Assembly (NCBI GenBank): GCA_000310025.1
Contig: FN649741.1
Location: 83,262-147,261 of the forward strand
Length of the DNA: 64,000 nt
Source of the DNA: Ectocarpus siliculosus
Taxonomy: Eukaryota > Sar > Phaeophyceae > Ectocarpales > Ectocarpaceae
Reading direction: 5' to 3'
The notes under the pieces were generated by a model. That model searched no databases. It was not told the origin of the DNA and was given only the letters and a program-made list of their open reading frames with translations. The translations under genes were made by a program, and so were the position numbers. Shown here in pieces: positions 48,740 through 61,800 of this stretch (the first letter of the stretch is position 1; each line of letters begins with the position of its first letter).

Positions 48740-50160
48740 TTTGGAGCAGAAACTGTAGGCGTGTGCTGGTATTGTAGCAGCGTTGTGGGCTGGGTTGCCG
48801 AGGAGGCAACACGTACCTGGTACGGCAGCACAGTGGAGGCATCGCAGATGGATATCGTAAGGCGGTACGGTTGTGTTGGCGGCGCCCCCGGCCAGTGTTT
48901 GCGCAAAAAGATTAAAGATTTCGTGTTCATGTGTCTCGCACTCTCTCTACTTACCTTCTTTGGCCTTGCCTCTCTGGCTGAAGACCTCTTCGTTGATATG
49001 TTTGTGTGAACTACTGTAGCCTGTCTTGTTGTGTCCAACGTCAATGCCGCTCGAAATGAATGGAATGGGATTGATTTTGGATCGTCCTACAGAGTACATG
49101 ATTCATTGTGGAGGTCATCATCAGATCAGTCTCTACAACTCTGTCGGCGTATTTTTTGGATGCATGAGCCAGGGTAACTATGATTTTGTTTTGCTCTCTG
49201 CGTCCCTTCGGCAATGCTCGCCTTAGCTTTAATCCCAAATGTCAGAAGATTGCGAGGCCACCAACTGAACCATTTTGCCACCCTGGTTGTCGTCAATACG
49301 CCATTCGTCCCACCCGCAAAAATGCGGGTAGTTTTTCCTTCTGCCGTTGCGAGTAGTTGCTCTCTTGTTGATGATCATCTTCTCAAGCCTTCAGGGGGCT
49401 GAAAACAGAAACACAACATGCAGCCAACCTTCACTCGCTTCCGGGCGCCCCAGGGTTAAACTTTCTAGGCCGCCTAAGCGGTGACGAAGTTTAGGGGGTG
49501 TCTTGCTACATGCGACGTCAGAGAAGGAACAGCCTACAAGGAACAAGGAAGTCTAGAGCCCGCGTCGACAGAGCCATCTCCATCGTACTTGCGTGTTCGC
49601 CCTTCCAGCCAAAAGCCGACACAAAATAAAGAAGGTACTGTAATACACTGGGGTCAGCACGGAAGTATACAGCTTTTTGTGCGATCACCGATGATACACA
49701 TGCGTGCCCTCAGAACGTACGTGTTGTCATTCGTTTGCACTTCGAAGTACACAATCAACACCGTAGGAAGCAGACGATGTGAGTTAGCACCACTCCAACG
49801 CGACTTAGTTGATGTCCATGTGGACAAGAAAACAGCTTCACCATCCTGTCGGAATTCATGCAAGCTGGGGAGAAGAAGCGTCGTGTTTCTCTCTTTCAAC
49901 ATGAGAAAAACAACACAACAACAAGTCAGTCGGCATCTAACGACCAAGATCAGACGTTGCTGGATCGTCGTGAAACAAACGCCCATCGACAACCACATAC
50001 ACACAACAACACATGTGCGCTTGCACAGCACTAACCGTGGTACATTGTGCTCGGCCCCTTCTGGACACGTTACTCAGGGAGACCGTAACATGCCGTACGT
50101 CGACATCTCACTTATTACAGTACAAACGTCTTAAGCGTACACAACAAATACATCGATCTC
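48740..50160. other. Intergenic region between the ferredoxin and SufE-BolA genes
   Basis: The two genes are in tandem on the minus strand, so this holds the ferredoxin 3' flank and the SufE-BolA promoter. A 217-codon plus-strand frame (49481-50134) has no recognisable motif and is probably chance. Nothing else was identified. Confidence 0.45.
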
Positions 50161-51938
50161 CTAGTCTTCGTCAAGGAAGACTCCCCCCCACTCTACTCCT
50201 CCTCCCTCGAAGTCGTTCCCGAACTGCTTCATGTACACCTGGAGTAAGGAGGCAACGCACGCACAGATGACAGGCGTTATCGTCAAGGGTCTAGCAAATC
50301 GGGTACCATAAGCTTGCCGGTGTAGAGAGCACCCCTCACACACTGTGAATGAAATGGACCGTTCGGTGAGAACATGATTACACAAAACTGGGGAGGGGGG
50401 GGGGGGGTTGGCGTGATTCACCGCAGCCTGGTCGTCGAGACTGAGCGCGCCAACCAACCACTGAGCTTACTCCTAGTTTCGACTGTAACCACAGTTCCCA
50501 TTTCTTACCATGACCAAGCTGCCCAAAATCGGCCACACAGCGGATTCATGAACCCGCCGTACCAGAGCACCACACAACGTATATACGGCATGTGAGAAGC
50601 GTGATTATCTGAAAAATTTTTGACAGCTGGTGTTGTTTCAACCCAGATGACATCGTGAGGCGGGGGGTCTACATCGAAAAATCACCCCATTCGCATGCAT
50701 GTAGGATTGCAGTGGCAAACTCACATCGTCTTCCTCCTGCAGCCGCACCACGAGGTCTGACTTGGGGTACGAGCAACACGTCAGCGCATATCCCTCCTGC
50801 TTAAGGTCCTTCAGCAGACCGAGCGCGCCCTCCTGCTTCACCTGATACACAGCGGCGGACGTCCAACAAAACAAAAAACACGAGGAAACAACCGTTCGCT
50901 AAATACGATTTGCCACGCGTAAGATTTATTGATATACATACACATGCAGTGCACTGTGCAGCTTACATGCAGTGCAGTGTGCAGCTTTCCTCGCGACAAC
51001 CCACGAAGAGCGACAAGCTTCGTGCGGCTTCGAAGAGAACATCTCGGAGATCTCGGAGATTGTGGTGTTGCCATGGGTTGAGCTCGAGGCCATAAGAGTG
51101 ATCGATCGGTCCATCGATCAGTCCTCCTGATTCGTATATCCTTTCGAAAAGACTAAAAAACAACAACGCTGGCATGATCGTCGAACATCACATGGCATGA
51201 TGCAAGCTGGACATGCCACGGCGTTGGACTTTCAAAAATGGACGCAGAGGCGCTAGGCCAAACTGCCACTCGACAGGAATCCTGCGACATCGTTGGTGAT
51301 ACACACCTTTCCCTCCAACACCTTGACGGCGCACGTTGTGCAGCAGCCGTTTCTGCACATCCTCTTCTTGTTAATGATGGGGACGTCAACACCCGCGTCT
51401 TCCGTGGCGAAGTAGATGTAGCGGTCAACTGGCACGTCCGCCGATGCCACCTCTTCGCCGGCCTTGTTCACGTACGTCACCTTTCATTCGAAGCATCGTA
51501 AGCAGTGGTTGTTGTTGTTGCTGTTGCAATTGCCGTCTTCGCATCAAAACCGGCGGAATGCTGTGCATACAGGCCAGTAGGCTTTCTTGTCGTCTTCCGA
51601 CGGAAATCATGTGTCGTTTTGCTTCACTTTCGAATCTCGCGGGGGCAATCTATACTTTGATTCGAAGCAGCATTTATTTCTGTTTTCGTCGGAAATTTCG
51701 CATTCCACAGCATATCTTCATGCAATATTTTGAGTCTACAGGCGCGTCCGGGAAATACCTAATTTGAACTACTCACAAGTCTTCGTGTAGTTTGAAGTCA
51801 AAAAGGATACAGTGCTGGTCTGTTCCGAGCAAGAGGGGGGTGCTCGATAGGAAGGATACACGTGACAAAAGCATAACATATCACACACCCTGGATCGATC
51901 TCCAAAGTCGAGTACTCCACAACGAAGAGGATGCAACA

Positions 51939-51972
<34 letters not shown>

Positions 51973-53578
51973 GCAGCTGTTTTCTTCACATTAAAAACCG
52001 TTCCGCTCTCTACCCAGTTCCTTCTTCTCTGTCCGTACTATTTATAGTTCAACATTTAACGCGGTAGATTCCCGTGGTCACAGGCTAACTTACCCCCAAA
52101 AGGTATGCACCAATACAATGTAATGTGGAAGTATTACCACAAAACGATACGTTTTCGGAAAGATCTCGACGACGAGGTTCCAACGCCGCCATTTTCGGCA
52201 CATTACTTAATTACTCTTTCTGATGTGGGGTGGGGGTACTGCTGCAGTCGAGCTTTGAAATCGGTTTACAGCATTGAGGCAAGTAGGGGGTGTGATACCT
52301 TATGTCACCTACGGTGATCTCTGTACGTAGTATCTGAACTAGTCTGAAGAGCAGTGTTGTGCCGACAGCTGTAGCTCTACGGACATGTTGCGGACTAACG
52401 GAAGAGTATTGCCGAGAGGCCACGTGCTACTATCTCGCATCTTGCGGGGTCCTACAGTACCCCTGGACCCCTTAGTTGTGTGGGTGAGGTGCAGTCGGCC
52501 GGGCATCACCTCTTTTTCTTTTTCTCTTGTCACAAGCCTTTCCCACTCCCTTCTCGGACAAGCAACAGCCGGCTACCAAACGTCGCACTCCGTGCACCAC
52601 GGGCAGGGTGCACCTCGCACCGTACATCTTATACATACCGTTATCGGCGTTGTTGCATTGGGAACGAGAATGCATAGGTTTTCTGTACTGCTTGTACGAT
52701 GATTCGTCGTGAGTAAGCCAGTCTCGTATTATATAGTCTCGTCCACAAGAACACCAAGTGCAAGATGCTCAAGTTGCGCTCGAGAGACGCGGCGCAAATG
52801 GGAACTGCAACCTGAAACATGTGTCAGCCGCGGTCGCCGCTCTATTTGTAGACAAGAAATGCACAACACCAAATAAGAACTGTTGTACACGAGTATGCAA
52901 GGCACAGGTAGATGTCGGACAGGCTCGGGTTGGAAACATGAACACTCTACGCGTGTTGCCCTGGGGACCGTACACACGATGATGCTGAGGAATCGCAAGA
53001 TGCCTGCTGGCAGAGAGCAATTGCATTGGCTCCACATGCATGTACAATTTACATACTTATGCATAAGCGTATTGACGACGCTTTCGACCGGTTGACGATT
53101 AGCCCTCGCGGCTCTCTACGCCGCAAACATTGAAGGGTCTCAAGTCTCTCCCTCCTGGTGCGTTGCTCTCTCGCGACACTGGTGTCCAACTCCTCGCATC
53201 ACGTTGAACATATTCCCACGCGTACCTTGCTCACTGCTTGCTTACATGATGGGTCTCTGCGTCTGGGTCTCCTGGCCAGATCCCTCCAAAGCCGGGCACG
53301 ATGTCGTCTTCGTCCCACCATTTGTTTGGCGAATACTTGACGTCGTAGGCCATCAGCGGTGACGCTGCTGAGGTGCGTGCAGAACCAGCACCAGCTCGGG
53401 GACGGCACACTCCCCCGCCCACTGCCGGGGCAACCAGAAAGGCTCGAGATTGCACCGTCATCGACAACCATACGAGCGCTCCCGCTCTCGCCCTCGTGCC
53501 CCCCGACCCTGTTGCTACTGGTCGCCTTGGCTTTGTGCTCCGGCCCCCGCCTGCTCGGCTTGTCGCTGGCGGTGTCAT
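50161..53578 (-). CDS. Plastid [2Fe-2S] ferredoxin, FdC2-like
   Basis: A plant-type [2Fe-2S] electron carrier of the plastid stroma; the C-terminal extension places it nearer FdC2 than photosynthetic ferredoxin. Exons: 53578-53246, 51480-51307, 50841-50725, 50238-50161; all phase 0, GT-AG; 233 residues. The N-terminus contains a hydrophobic stretch (ALVWLSMTVQSRAF-LVAP) with the Phe plastid motif, then YDVKYSPNKWWDEDDIVPGF. Cluster ligands are CRNGCCTTC (the first, third and fourth Cys by C-x4-C-x2-C spacing) and the Cys of YALTCCSYPKSDL. The ending DDVYMKQFGNDFEGG matches the FdC2 signature after the fold. The start at 53578 is chosen to include the whole hydrophobic segment; Met at 53461 or 53629 are alternatives. 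Intron 1 (1.8 kb) holds a family C repeat. The gene is divergent from the PPR gene and in tandem with SufE-BolA. Confidence 0.9.
51935..52115 (-). repeat. Interspersed repeat family C, copy in ferredoxin intron 1
   Basis: On the minus strand the body (GGTGCATACCTTTTGGGGGT, AGCCTGTGACCACGGGAATC, GAGCGGAACGGTTTTTAATG) ends in a run of about ten CAA triplets. Copies at 30065 and 57617 have the same body and a shorter CAA tail, and the one at 9355 has a poor tail. A body plus a 3' microsatellite tail suggests a retroposon (SINE or a LINE 3' end). No coding sequence. Confidence 0.7.
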
Positions 53579-53883
53579 GTGCTCCTCCCAGCGTGTGTTA
53601 GGGTTATGTGTGCAATAGGTAGTGTGCAATGTCGCGTGCTCGGTCTCTCAAGGCTCTTCCTCTTTAGCCCCTCTCCCCTCCCTTTTGGACAAAAAAACAC
53701 GCGCGGGACGGGTTTTCAACCTTTGAATGCGGAGCCAGAGGCCAGTACACCAGGCCGGCACTCTCCCTCGCAAGGGCCTCTCGTTACCAACTAACAACAC
53801 ATAGCAGGCCGCGGTCGTACGCACTACTCGACGAGGTCGGGAAGCAGCTCGTTCCCCTACGGGCGGGATTGTGAGGTGAGCGA
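53579..53883. promoter_or_regulatory. Probable bidirectional promoter region (ferredoxin / PPR)
   Basis: About 300 bp separate the start codons of two divergent genes, the ferredoxin (minus) and the PPR gene (plus). Both promoters and 5' leaders must fit here unless the PPR start is the downstream Met at 54031. No TATA box or named operator was identified. Confidence 0.5.
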
Positions 53884-56800
53884 ATGGACTCTCCATCTCC
53901 TGGGCTTCATCTCACCAAGTACTTCAGCCCAGCGCACTGCCTGGTCCGAAGAAGGGCCAAGCATGCGACACCGACACCGCCCATCTTCAACCCAGGAAGA
54001 GGCGTGTGCCGAAGGCATGGGCTCGTTGCGATGCTGTTAGTGGCCGACCGATCCAGAGTGGTGGATGCGTTTGGAGGGGTGGCGGTAGGAGTAGCCTCTG
54101 CGCTTCGAGCTGGGTCACCGCCTGGGTCGGAATGCACAGCAGCAGTCGGACTGGCGCCTCCGACGAGCAGCAGCAGCAGCAGCCGGGGCGGGGGGCAGGG
54201 TCGGAGGATGATGGTTCGACCACGCCCGACCACCTTGGCGCCGACGACTGATGCCGGAGAAGACCGAGCTCTTTCAAGGTGAGCAACACGGCTGTTCTTG
54301 GATTGCATGGTGGTGGTACAACTCGGATGTGCACATCTATCAGCTGTGCCTAGCTTTGTACTCGTCCGGCATACGCATACGTGGTTCGTCTGCATGATCG
54401 ATAGCATTAGCATGTGCATCGTACCACTCGGAACACTACAGCAGTATGCAACAGCAGTGTTTGTCATTGAGCCTTCCGCAAATTGACCTGTCTGTGATCC
54501 ATCTATCAAACCTAGCACATCCTCCACCCCACTCCTGCTGCCTACAGCCAGTGTATTGTTAGAGCCTCTGCACCTCTGCTCTCTGTCACTGCATCGCAGC
54601 AGTGAAGCACGCTGCTGCAGTAAGTTGTATCTGAGGATCGACTTTTGAGAGCTACAGCAGAGAGCAGCGATCTGTAGTTGGCAAACTCGAATACAATTGT
54701 AGTGGAACTGAACTACATGTACCGATTTATCGTGGCATCAGCATCTCTTTTTTCACTTCAACCCGATACGTATGAAGTGGCTTTTGCCACTACTTATAAG
54801 AGGACGGGGCCCTCACTGGTGGTATTTTCGGAATCTCACGCCCCCCATATTCGAAACTCGTAGCCGCACGCCTCCTGCGCACTGCGCACCCACACGCACC
54901 ACAGCCAGTAGTCTATGTTTGGATTTTTGTGGTGGCGGCGACAGAGAGGGTGGTCGTGGCATGGAAGGTACATCTTGTTGTAACGAAGAAGGAAAGGGAA
55001 GAAAGAATGAAAAAAACAAGGATGGAACCGATGATGGAGAATGGAGAGCATGAGCGTTTCGCCGGAAGACTTGCCGCACAACTAAATAACGCCGCAGGAA
55101 TAGACAGGAGTGGCCAAGGAATAGTCTTAGTGGTCATCCTGGCGAGAGTGGTGGTGAACGTTAGGAGGATAATAAAGCACTCCAAAACGAACACGCGTGC
55201 AACAGAGCAGCCTTGGTAACATGTGCAGCGTCTCTGCTGTTCTACCGTTTCTGTCTTCAATCCGGAGAGTAGCGTAGCCTCCCGAATGACGCTCCCTCAC
55301 AGGGTCCCAGATCATAGCCTTGGGAAACACTTGCGTTTTCAACCGCACAAAGACAAACATATTTTTCATTGGTAAGCCGGTAAGGTCGATGATGTTGATC
55401 TATAAATTACACCATACACACAGAGTTGTGGGCGCCACACGTTATCTTCCAGCAACTGCTGTGTGTGAATTCCTGTACAACAGTAGGCGCAAAGAATTGT
55501 GAAAGCGGTTCGGTGGAGCGGATACGCCCTGGAGGGGGGGGCGTACTCGTATGTTTTGCATGCCTTGGGGGTTAGACCATTGACCACGCGTCCTGGAGAG
55601 GACGGAGCATTGTTCCCACAGGACCGATCACCAATGGCCAATCGTTCCTTCCTACTTTGCCAATGGTGGCTGAAGAATGGCTTCTGTACAATAGTCTCTC
55701 TATCATATTGGTATCACTTCCCGCCTTTTCAACCCACTTCCTATGTCCTACAGAAGTACAGCTACCGTCTTGTCCTGGCTATTCCGTGCCGTAAACATCT
55801 CCCTGTACCTTTCGTCTTGTACAACCGACATTCCGCAACTACATGAACACGGTCTTCGCACTCGGAGCCGCAATCACATTTGAACTTGTCGCCTTCATGG
55901 TCTACCTTCCTAAACCTTCGTCTACGTTCTCGAAGGCCAATGTCCCGGTCCTGAATTTGACCCCCAGCTTTGTCCCTGCATCCAGGTACTCCTTGGACCC
56001 CAGTCGTTCTTTCAACATTCCGTACACTTCTACGAGACGCTCGTTATCCTTGGTTTCTTTGGTTGGATGGTATTATTCTCTTTCGGCAAATGCAGCAGAT
56101 ATCTTCTCCTTGAACCCCTCTAGACCTTCCGTTTCCAACGTATCACCTTCGTCAATTTCGAACCCCTTCCATACGTCATCTACAACCTGGACGCCCTGGG
56201 GGGGGAATGTTCGGTGTTTTCTATTTACTTGCTTCCCCCTGTTCATTTCGCATACTACGCTGTTGTCAACGTTTTTCTTAGTGTTGCGTGTGTTGTTGAA
56301 CCCATCCTACATGAGCCCCGCCGGAATTCGGGTGACTTTACTGCCGTGTGGTATGCATACGCTTATGAATAGTTGTTCTCAAGTTGTACATAAAATACAT
56401 CGCTATCACTTTGGCGAGAAAATATTATTTCTCGCGTGGTGGCCCGAGATCGATGAGGCCTTGCAATGTGAGAATTCCGATGAATATCTGTCGGTATAGT
56501 GTGCATATCAAAACGTTTCCTCCTCAATAGTGGCAAAAGCACCACTATTGGGGCACTATTGGGGTGTCAATAGTGGTGGAATGCAACGATAACGGAATAG
56601 TGATGCTGCCCTCAATAGTGGCATGAGGGTCGTCTGCCCGTAGGCGCCCCTATTGTCGAGCTGCTTTCTGTACTGCTGTCTGCGTACATGTATTGTATCG
56701 CAACCCTTCTCTTCTCCGTCTCCGGACTACAGCAGCAGTTGCAATACAGCAGTACTTGCCATGGCAGCCCACAAGGGCCATACTTACCTCGGCCGGCAAC

Positions 56801-58754
56801 CGGCGGTGCTGCTAGTATGCATGCATGCGAAAGTAACGGTCACAACACCTCGATTTTTTTTAAACGATTGGAGTCCACGATAACGCTTCATGTCACACAC
56901 CCCGCCCCTCATTTAGTTTAACATCCAGGCGTTGGATGAAGGTTGCCTGTACATGATGACCCAATCGAGAACTATGGGAGAGATCGGTACTGTGAAGTCC
57001 CTCTCGAGTACGTAGGTATTACTGCTGTAGAATTTTTAGGCGTTGGTGAACTACAAGCATTACAAAGGTTGTCAAACATCGCACCAATACCCCAAATCCC
57101 ATGCACTGGAACGCAACTACACTTGTCGTACACAAACCAAACATCAGTGCTCGAGTACGACCGCCTATGTACTGCTGTACTATTATAGGAGCACGGACTC
57201 GCCCACCCGGCCCCCATTGGGGCGGGCAGCCATATTGTAATGAGGCGGTTGCGAGGATGAAGCATGGTAATGCTGACAGCGGAATGTACGGCTGTGTGGA
57301 GAATTCTTGCGCGACGTCTTTGCGTCCGTTCGCTGACCCTGTCTGAATCCTCATGATCCATCCCACTCTCGTATTGCTGGTGCACTGCTGCCGCTGCCGC
57401 TGGCCCGGCATGCTTGCTGAACAATCCAGCAGTGAGAGCACGGGCGAGGACGGGGGGGCGTCAAGCAATACGGCCACGTTAGATAGAGTTGAAGCGCAGG
57501 CGGCGGCGGCCGGGGGGGGGCGGGGAGGGAGGGACGAGGCACGCCAGAATGGAAACCGAAAACGGCTCGGAGGTGAGAGCATTCGACACTTGGCGAAGTA
57601 GTACCCCATCGTATGATTGTTGTTGTTGTTGTTATTGGTGTCTTTACATAAATGTAGTTCCGATCTGGGCTCAGTACTGATCCCAACTGACGCGAAGGCC
57701 TTTCCGTGGTGACAGGCTACTGTGTTGTAACTTGCTGTAACCGCGCCCAAAAAGGGACGATAAAGTTACTTTATAAGAGATCGAATGCACGAGGCAGAAA
57801 ACGACGCAGTACTGCACGCTGCGAGAGTGATTCATTCGCCTGTTCGATCACGGCGGTAGACCGAGAGAGCTGTGTGGTACAGTCCCGTGAGACGGGAAAA
57901 GACAACTACGAATCGAACCCGGAACTCCGACTCATTCAAGCCGTCTGGCTCCTCCGGCAGATCTGCTGCTCGGGGTTGCGGCTAGCGTGAGACCACACGC
58001 TGGTCTTGCGAGAGTAATGCGACCGCATTATTCGCACACCCCGATGTATCTTGACAAAGGCTCCTTGAACTATCGCCGTGGTTGTGTTTTTTCAGTTATT
58101 GGTCGTGCTGGCAGCGAGGATCGACGGTTTCAGAGGCGCACCTTGAGAACGCCGAGACCGAGCACCCGTGTTGCCAGCTTCCGGGAGCTCAATTCGCGCA
58201 AGGTAGATCGTTCGCTGGTGAAGCAGTCCGTGCTCCACTACCTCTCCGACCCGGAGGAACTGACGGTCATGCAGTTCACCAACCTCGGGATGGCTAGCAG
58301 CCGGCACTGCGACATACACCTCACTGTGGAAGTGATCGAGCAGGTGGGCGGGGAGGGAGGAGCGGCAGCGGCGGGGGGCACTGGGGATGATGAGGGAGGG
58401 GGTGCAAGAGGGGTTCTGGAAGCAGAGAGGCGTCTGCTCTCCTCTGCGAGGTTGCAGCTCTCAGAGCGTGTGGTCGGTTTCCACAACTGGAGATAGGGTA
58501 TAGGGTATAGGGTATAGGGTACAGGGTATAGGGTATAGGGTAGTGAGCCAGAAGAGAGGCTGTCGGCGGTTTGTACACTCCGCTCCTGATTCCGTTTTTT
58601 TTCGCACAATTTCGAGGAAAGTTAGGTAAGAACAGCAGGGTATCCGTGTATCTCCAGTCGTTGACGAGGTATGACGCTCTTATGTGTCTCCGGACAAGGC
58701 TCGGGGGCACCGTGGATCACACATCACCCCCCCCGCGCGCTATTGCGACTAACG

Positions 58755-58818
<64 letters not shown>

Positions 58819-61800
58819 ACTGCTGCAGGCCCGATTGGTGGGCCTTACGCCTGACGTCCGGTTCATGACCAACCTGGTGAACGCGGCGTCGCAAAGCCGG
58901 CGGTGGGTCATGGCGCTCCAGCTCTTGCAGCTCATGCGCTCCAACGGCACCCCGCCCAACGAAGTGACGTACACGAGTGTGCTGTCGAACATGTCCAAGG
59001 CAAAACAAGTGAGGGGCAAGAAAAATTCGGGTAGGGTTGCTCGGAGAATTCGGGAATGTGTCGCGGATCAGGGGCAATGGTTTCGCACCGGCGATTTTTT
59101 TTCTGCCGGTGGGGCAGTCGTACGTGCCTGCTGGGGAGGTTGTGCTGCCGTTGTGCTTGGTCGCTCTTGCTATGCATACAGTTTCCTAGTCTCGGGCCAG
59201 CAGACCTGACGTTTGCGATGGATGTGGGGGAAGGTTTGCTCCCTAAAATGAGGCTGGACAGCTCGTTTGGTTGCCGTCCTACGCGGTGTACTACTCTCAT
59301 CCCCGCACACCGTTGGCTGGTTGTTGGCGCCCCCTTCCCAGACCCATCTGTCTATTAGTGGACCGTTGTTCTGTAAACCACGCCCAACCCCGTGCTGTGC
59401 ATCACGGCGTCGAATGTTGGTGTTTTGGTTCTCTTGTTCAGCACCACATAGCTGCTGAGACTATGCGGACGGAGGGACTACAAAAAAGCCTCTTTGCGTA
59501 CAACGCCCTCATCTCCGGCTGCGCGTCGGGCCGCGGGTACGAACGCGCGCTAGGGTACTTCGACGACATGGTGAGCCGACATGCCATCCGTTTGGCGTCC
59601 CGTTAGGGAGAGGCAGGCCAGGTGGAGCTCTGCCTTATCCTGCTTCCGCCCGTCTTGTGTGAAGGAACTGGACCGTATCGGGCAAGCCGAGACCGAATTC
59701 GGCTGGATGGTTGAACGAAAATTGCAGGCTTTGTCGCAGGCTGCGATGTGACCCTAGTGTTGTGTTCTTTGCAGCGTTTACGTTTTTGCTCGGGTCTCGT
59801 GAATGCCTCGAATTGAATGGGTTATCACCGGTATTCTTGCACGAAAGTTGGACTCCTGTATCCATCGCATGAATATTTTGTGCATCTGGAAGCACGCTTT
59901 TTGATTCGTCCATTCCTGCACACCGGGGGATGCTTGGTGCTTGTTTTTGTTTTTATGCATCAGTGTTACCAGCAGTGTTGTAGTGGGGGCGCTACTAGAT
60001 GGCATGTCGGGAAGCACCACATGACGCGGTCGCAACAGGTGTCGATTGTTTCAGAGGTATGCACCCACATGCACGTCCGATATCTCTATGTACCGCAGCA
60101 GCACCAGACAAACAGACAAACCCCCTATGTGCCCCCGGCCGGATGCATGCGCATGCCTCCGTTGCTTGTTTCGATTTGTTCGACTGCTGTAACCTTCTGG
60201 ACACACATGGCCGCCGATTCGATGATGCGATCGATGTTTTCCTCTCTTGTGTGTCCCCCGCTGCAGAGGAAGGCGGGTGTGGAGCCGGACGAGATGACGT
60301 TCGCGAGCATCATCGCTACCATTAGGGACGGCTCTGAAGGAAGCCCCGAGCGAGCTATCGAGGTGAGCTACGCTCCATGCCCCCCCACCCCGCGTCTACA
60401 GAGTCACAGGGTTCGGGATAGTCCTATGGCGGTGACGGCATTGCAGCGTACAGTCCATATTTCAAGATAGCGGCTCTTCCTCGGCAAGAGAGCAACCGAC
60501 ACTTGTGATTTCGATGTTTGGGGCGGGTGGTTGTTGGGGCCTATCGATCGATCGCGGCGATGATCTACAGCAGGGCAGGAATGAGGGGGGCATCTTCCCT
60601 CTCTCTCCGATCAACTAGGCTGGTCACTTTGTCGCCTTGTCATTTAGTGGCCGGCTGCGGTATCATTAATAGTTCACTACATACGTACAGAGCAGACGGC
60701 CCGCCGAGCCGAATTCCGGAAGCACAGCTTCCCCTCAACATTAAGTTCGACCTCTTGTCGGACTATGATTTTTACATTTTTATATAGGAATTAGTATAGG
60801 GGACCTCGTTGGGGATGACAAAAAAGAAACTCCAACTGGCATCCCTGATAACTCAGTGTAAGGCTTACACAAACTCAAAATAAGCCAAGTCTCCAGTCGG
60901 TTTCAGTCCACTTACCTAAAAGACTTCACCACATCCCTTTGGACTGAGGTTATACCTCGAACGGGTAGTCTTTCTGTGAGGTTATGTTTACTTTCTGAAA
61001 CTAATGTTTACTTTCTAAAAATTACAGTGGTGCGCTTGCGAACGCGGGGCACGGTACGAGCACCTCGCCCGCTCGTCTGACATGCGGCGTTGTTGATTCT
61101 GCCGCATCACCCACTTGCGCCCGTTTACGACGTGCGTTAAAGAACTGAAGGGCAGAGCGCGTGACGAAATTCCCTCGCAGTTAGCAGTTAGTTGTTCTGT
61201 CTTGTCCAGCTGACCTTGACTGACTCTTCATGTGTTTGTTTTGTCTGTGCAGGCTGTCCAGATGATGAAGGAGGCCGGGCTGCGACCGGACACGTACTGC
61301 ATGAACTCTGTCATGGCGGTCAATGTGCAAGCTAGGCAGCCCAACGCCGCTCTGAAAATTTTTGAGGAGATGAAGAGGGACGATATCCCGAGGGACGTGG
61401 TAAGAGAGAGAGTGAGAGAGAGCAATCTTCACGCTGACGCTGCTGCGACTGCGGCCGCAGTAGTCCATTTTATTTTAATTTTTCGGCCTTCCCTGAGAGT
61501 GATCTCTTTCTCTTGAAGTTTTGTTCCGCATGGTGTCGAAATACCCCTATTCTCACACTCAATTGTTGTTCAGCGTGCCTTTTTGTTTTTTGTGGTTCTT
61601 TGTGTGCTGTGCACTTCGTATGTATCAGCGTCAACTCGAGCATCGTATTATATGCATGTTAGTCATAGTCACGTCTCATAGCCACGTCTCGCAGTTTCTG
61701 CCCGCGCGGTTTACTGTCTCCTACCGCAGGACCTAAGAGTACCGATCCGTGCCCACCCGTGTTGAATCATCTCCGGTGCATATGTCGATGTGTTTAAATC

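Noticed and set aside
49481-50134. A 217-codon plus-strand frame downstream of the ferredoxin gene
   Set aside because: No recognisable domain, and the composition looks like untranslated DNA; probably a chance open frame.
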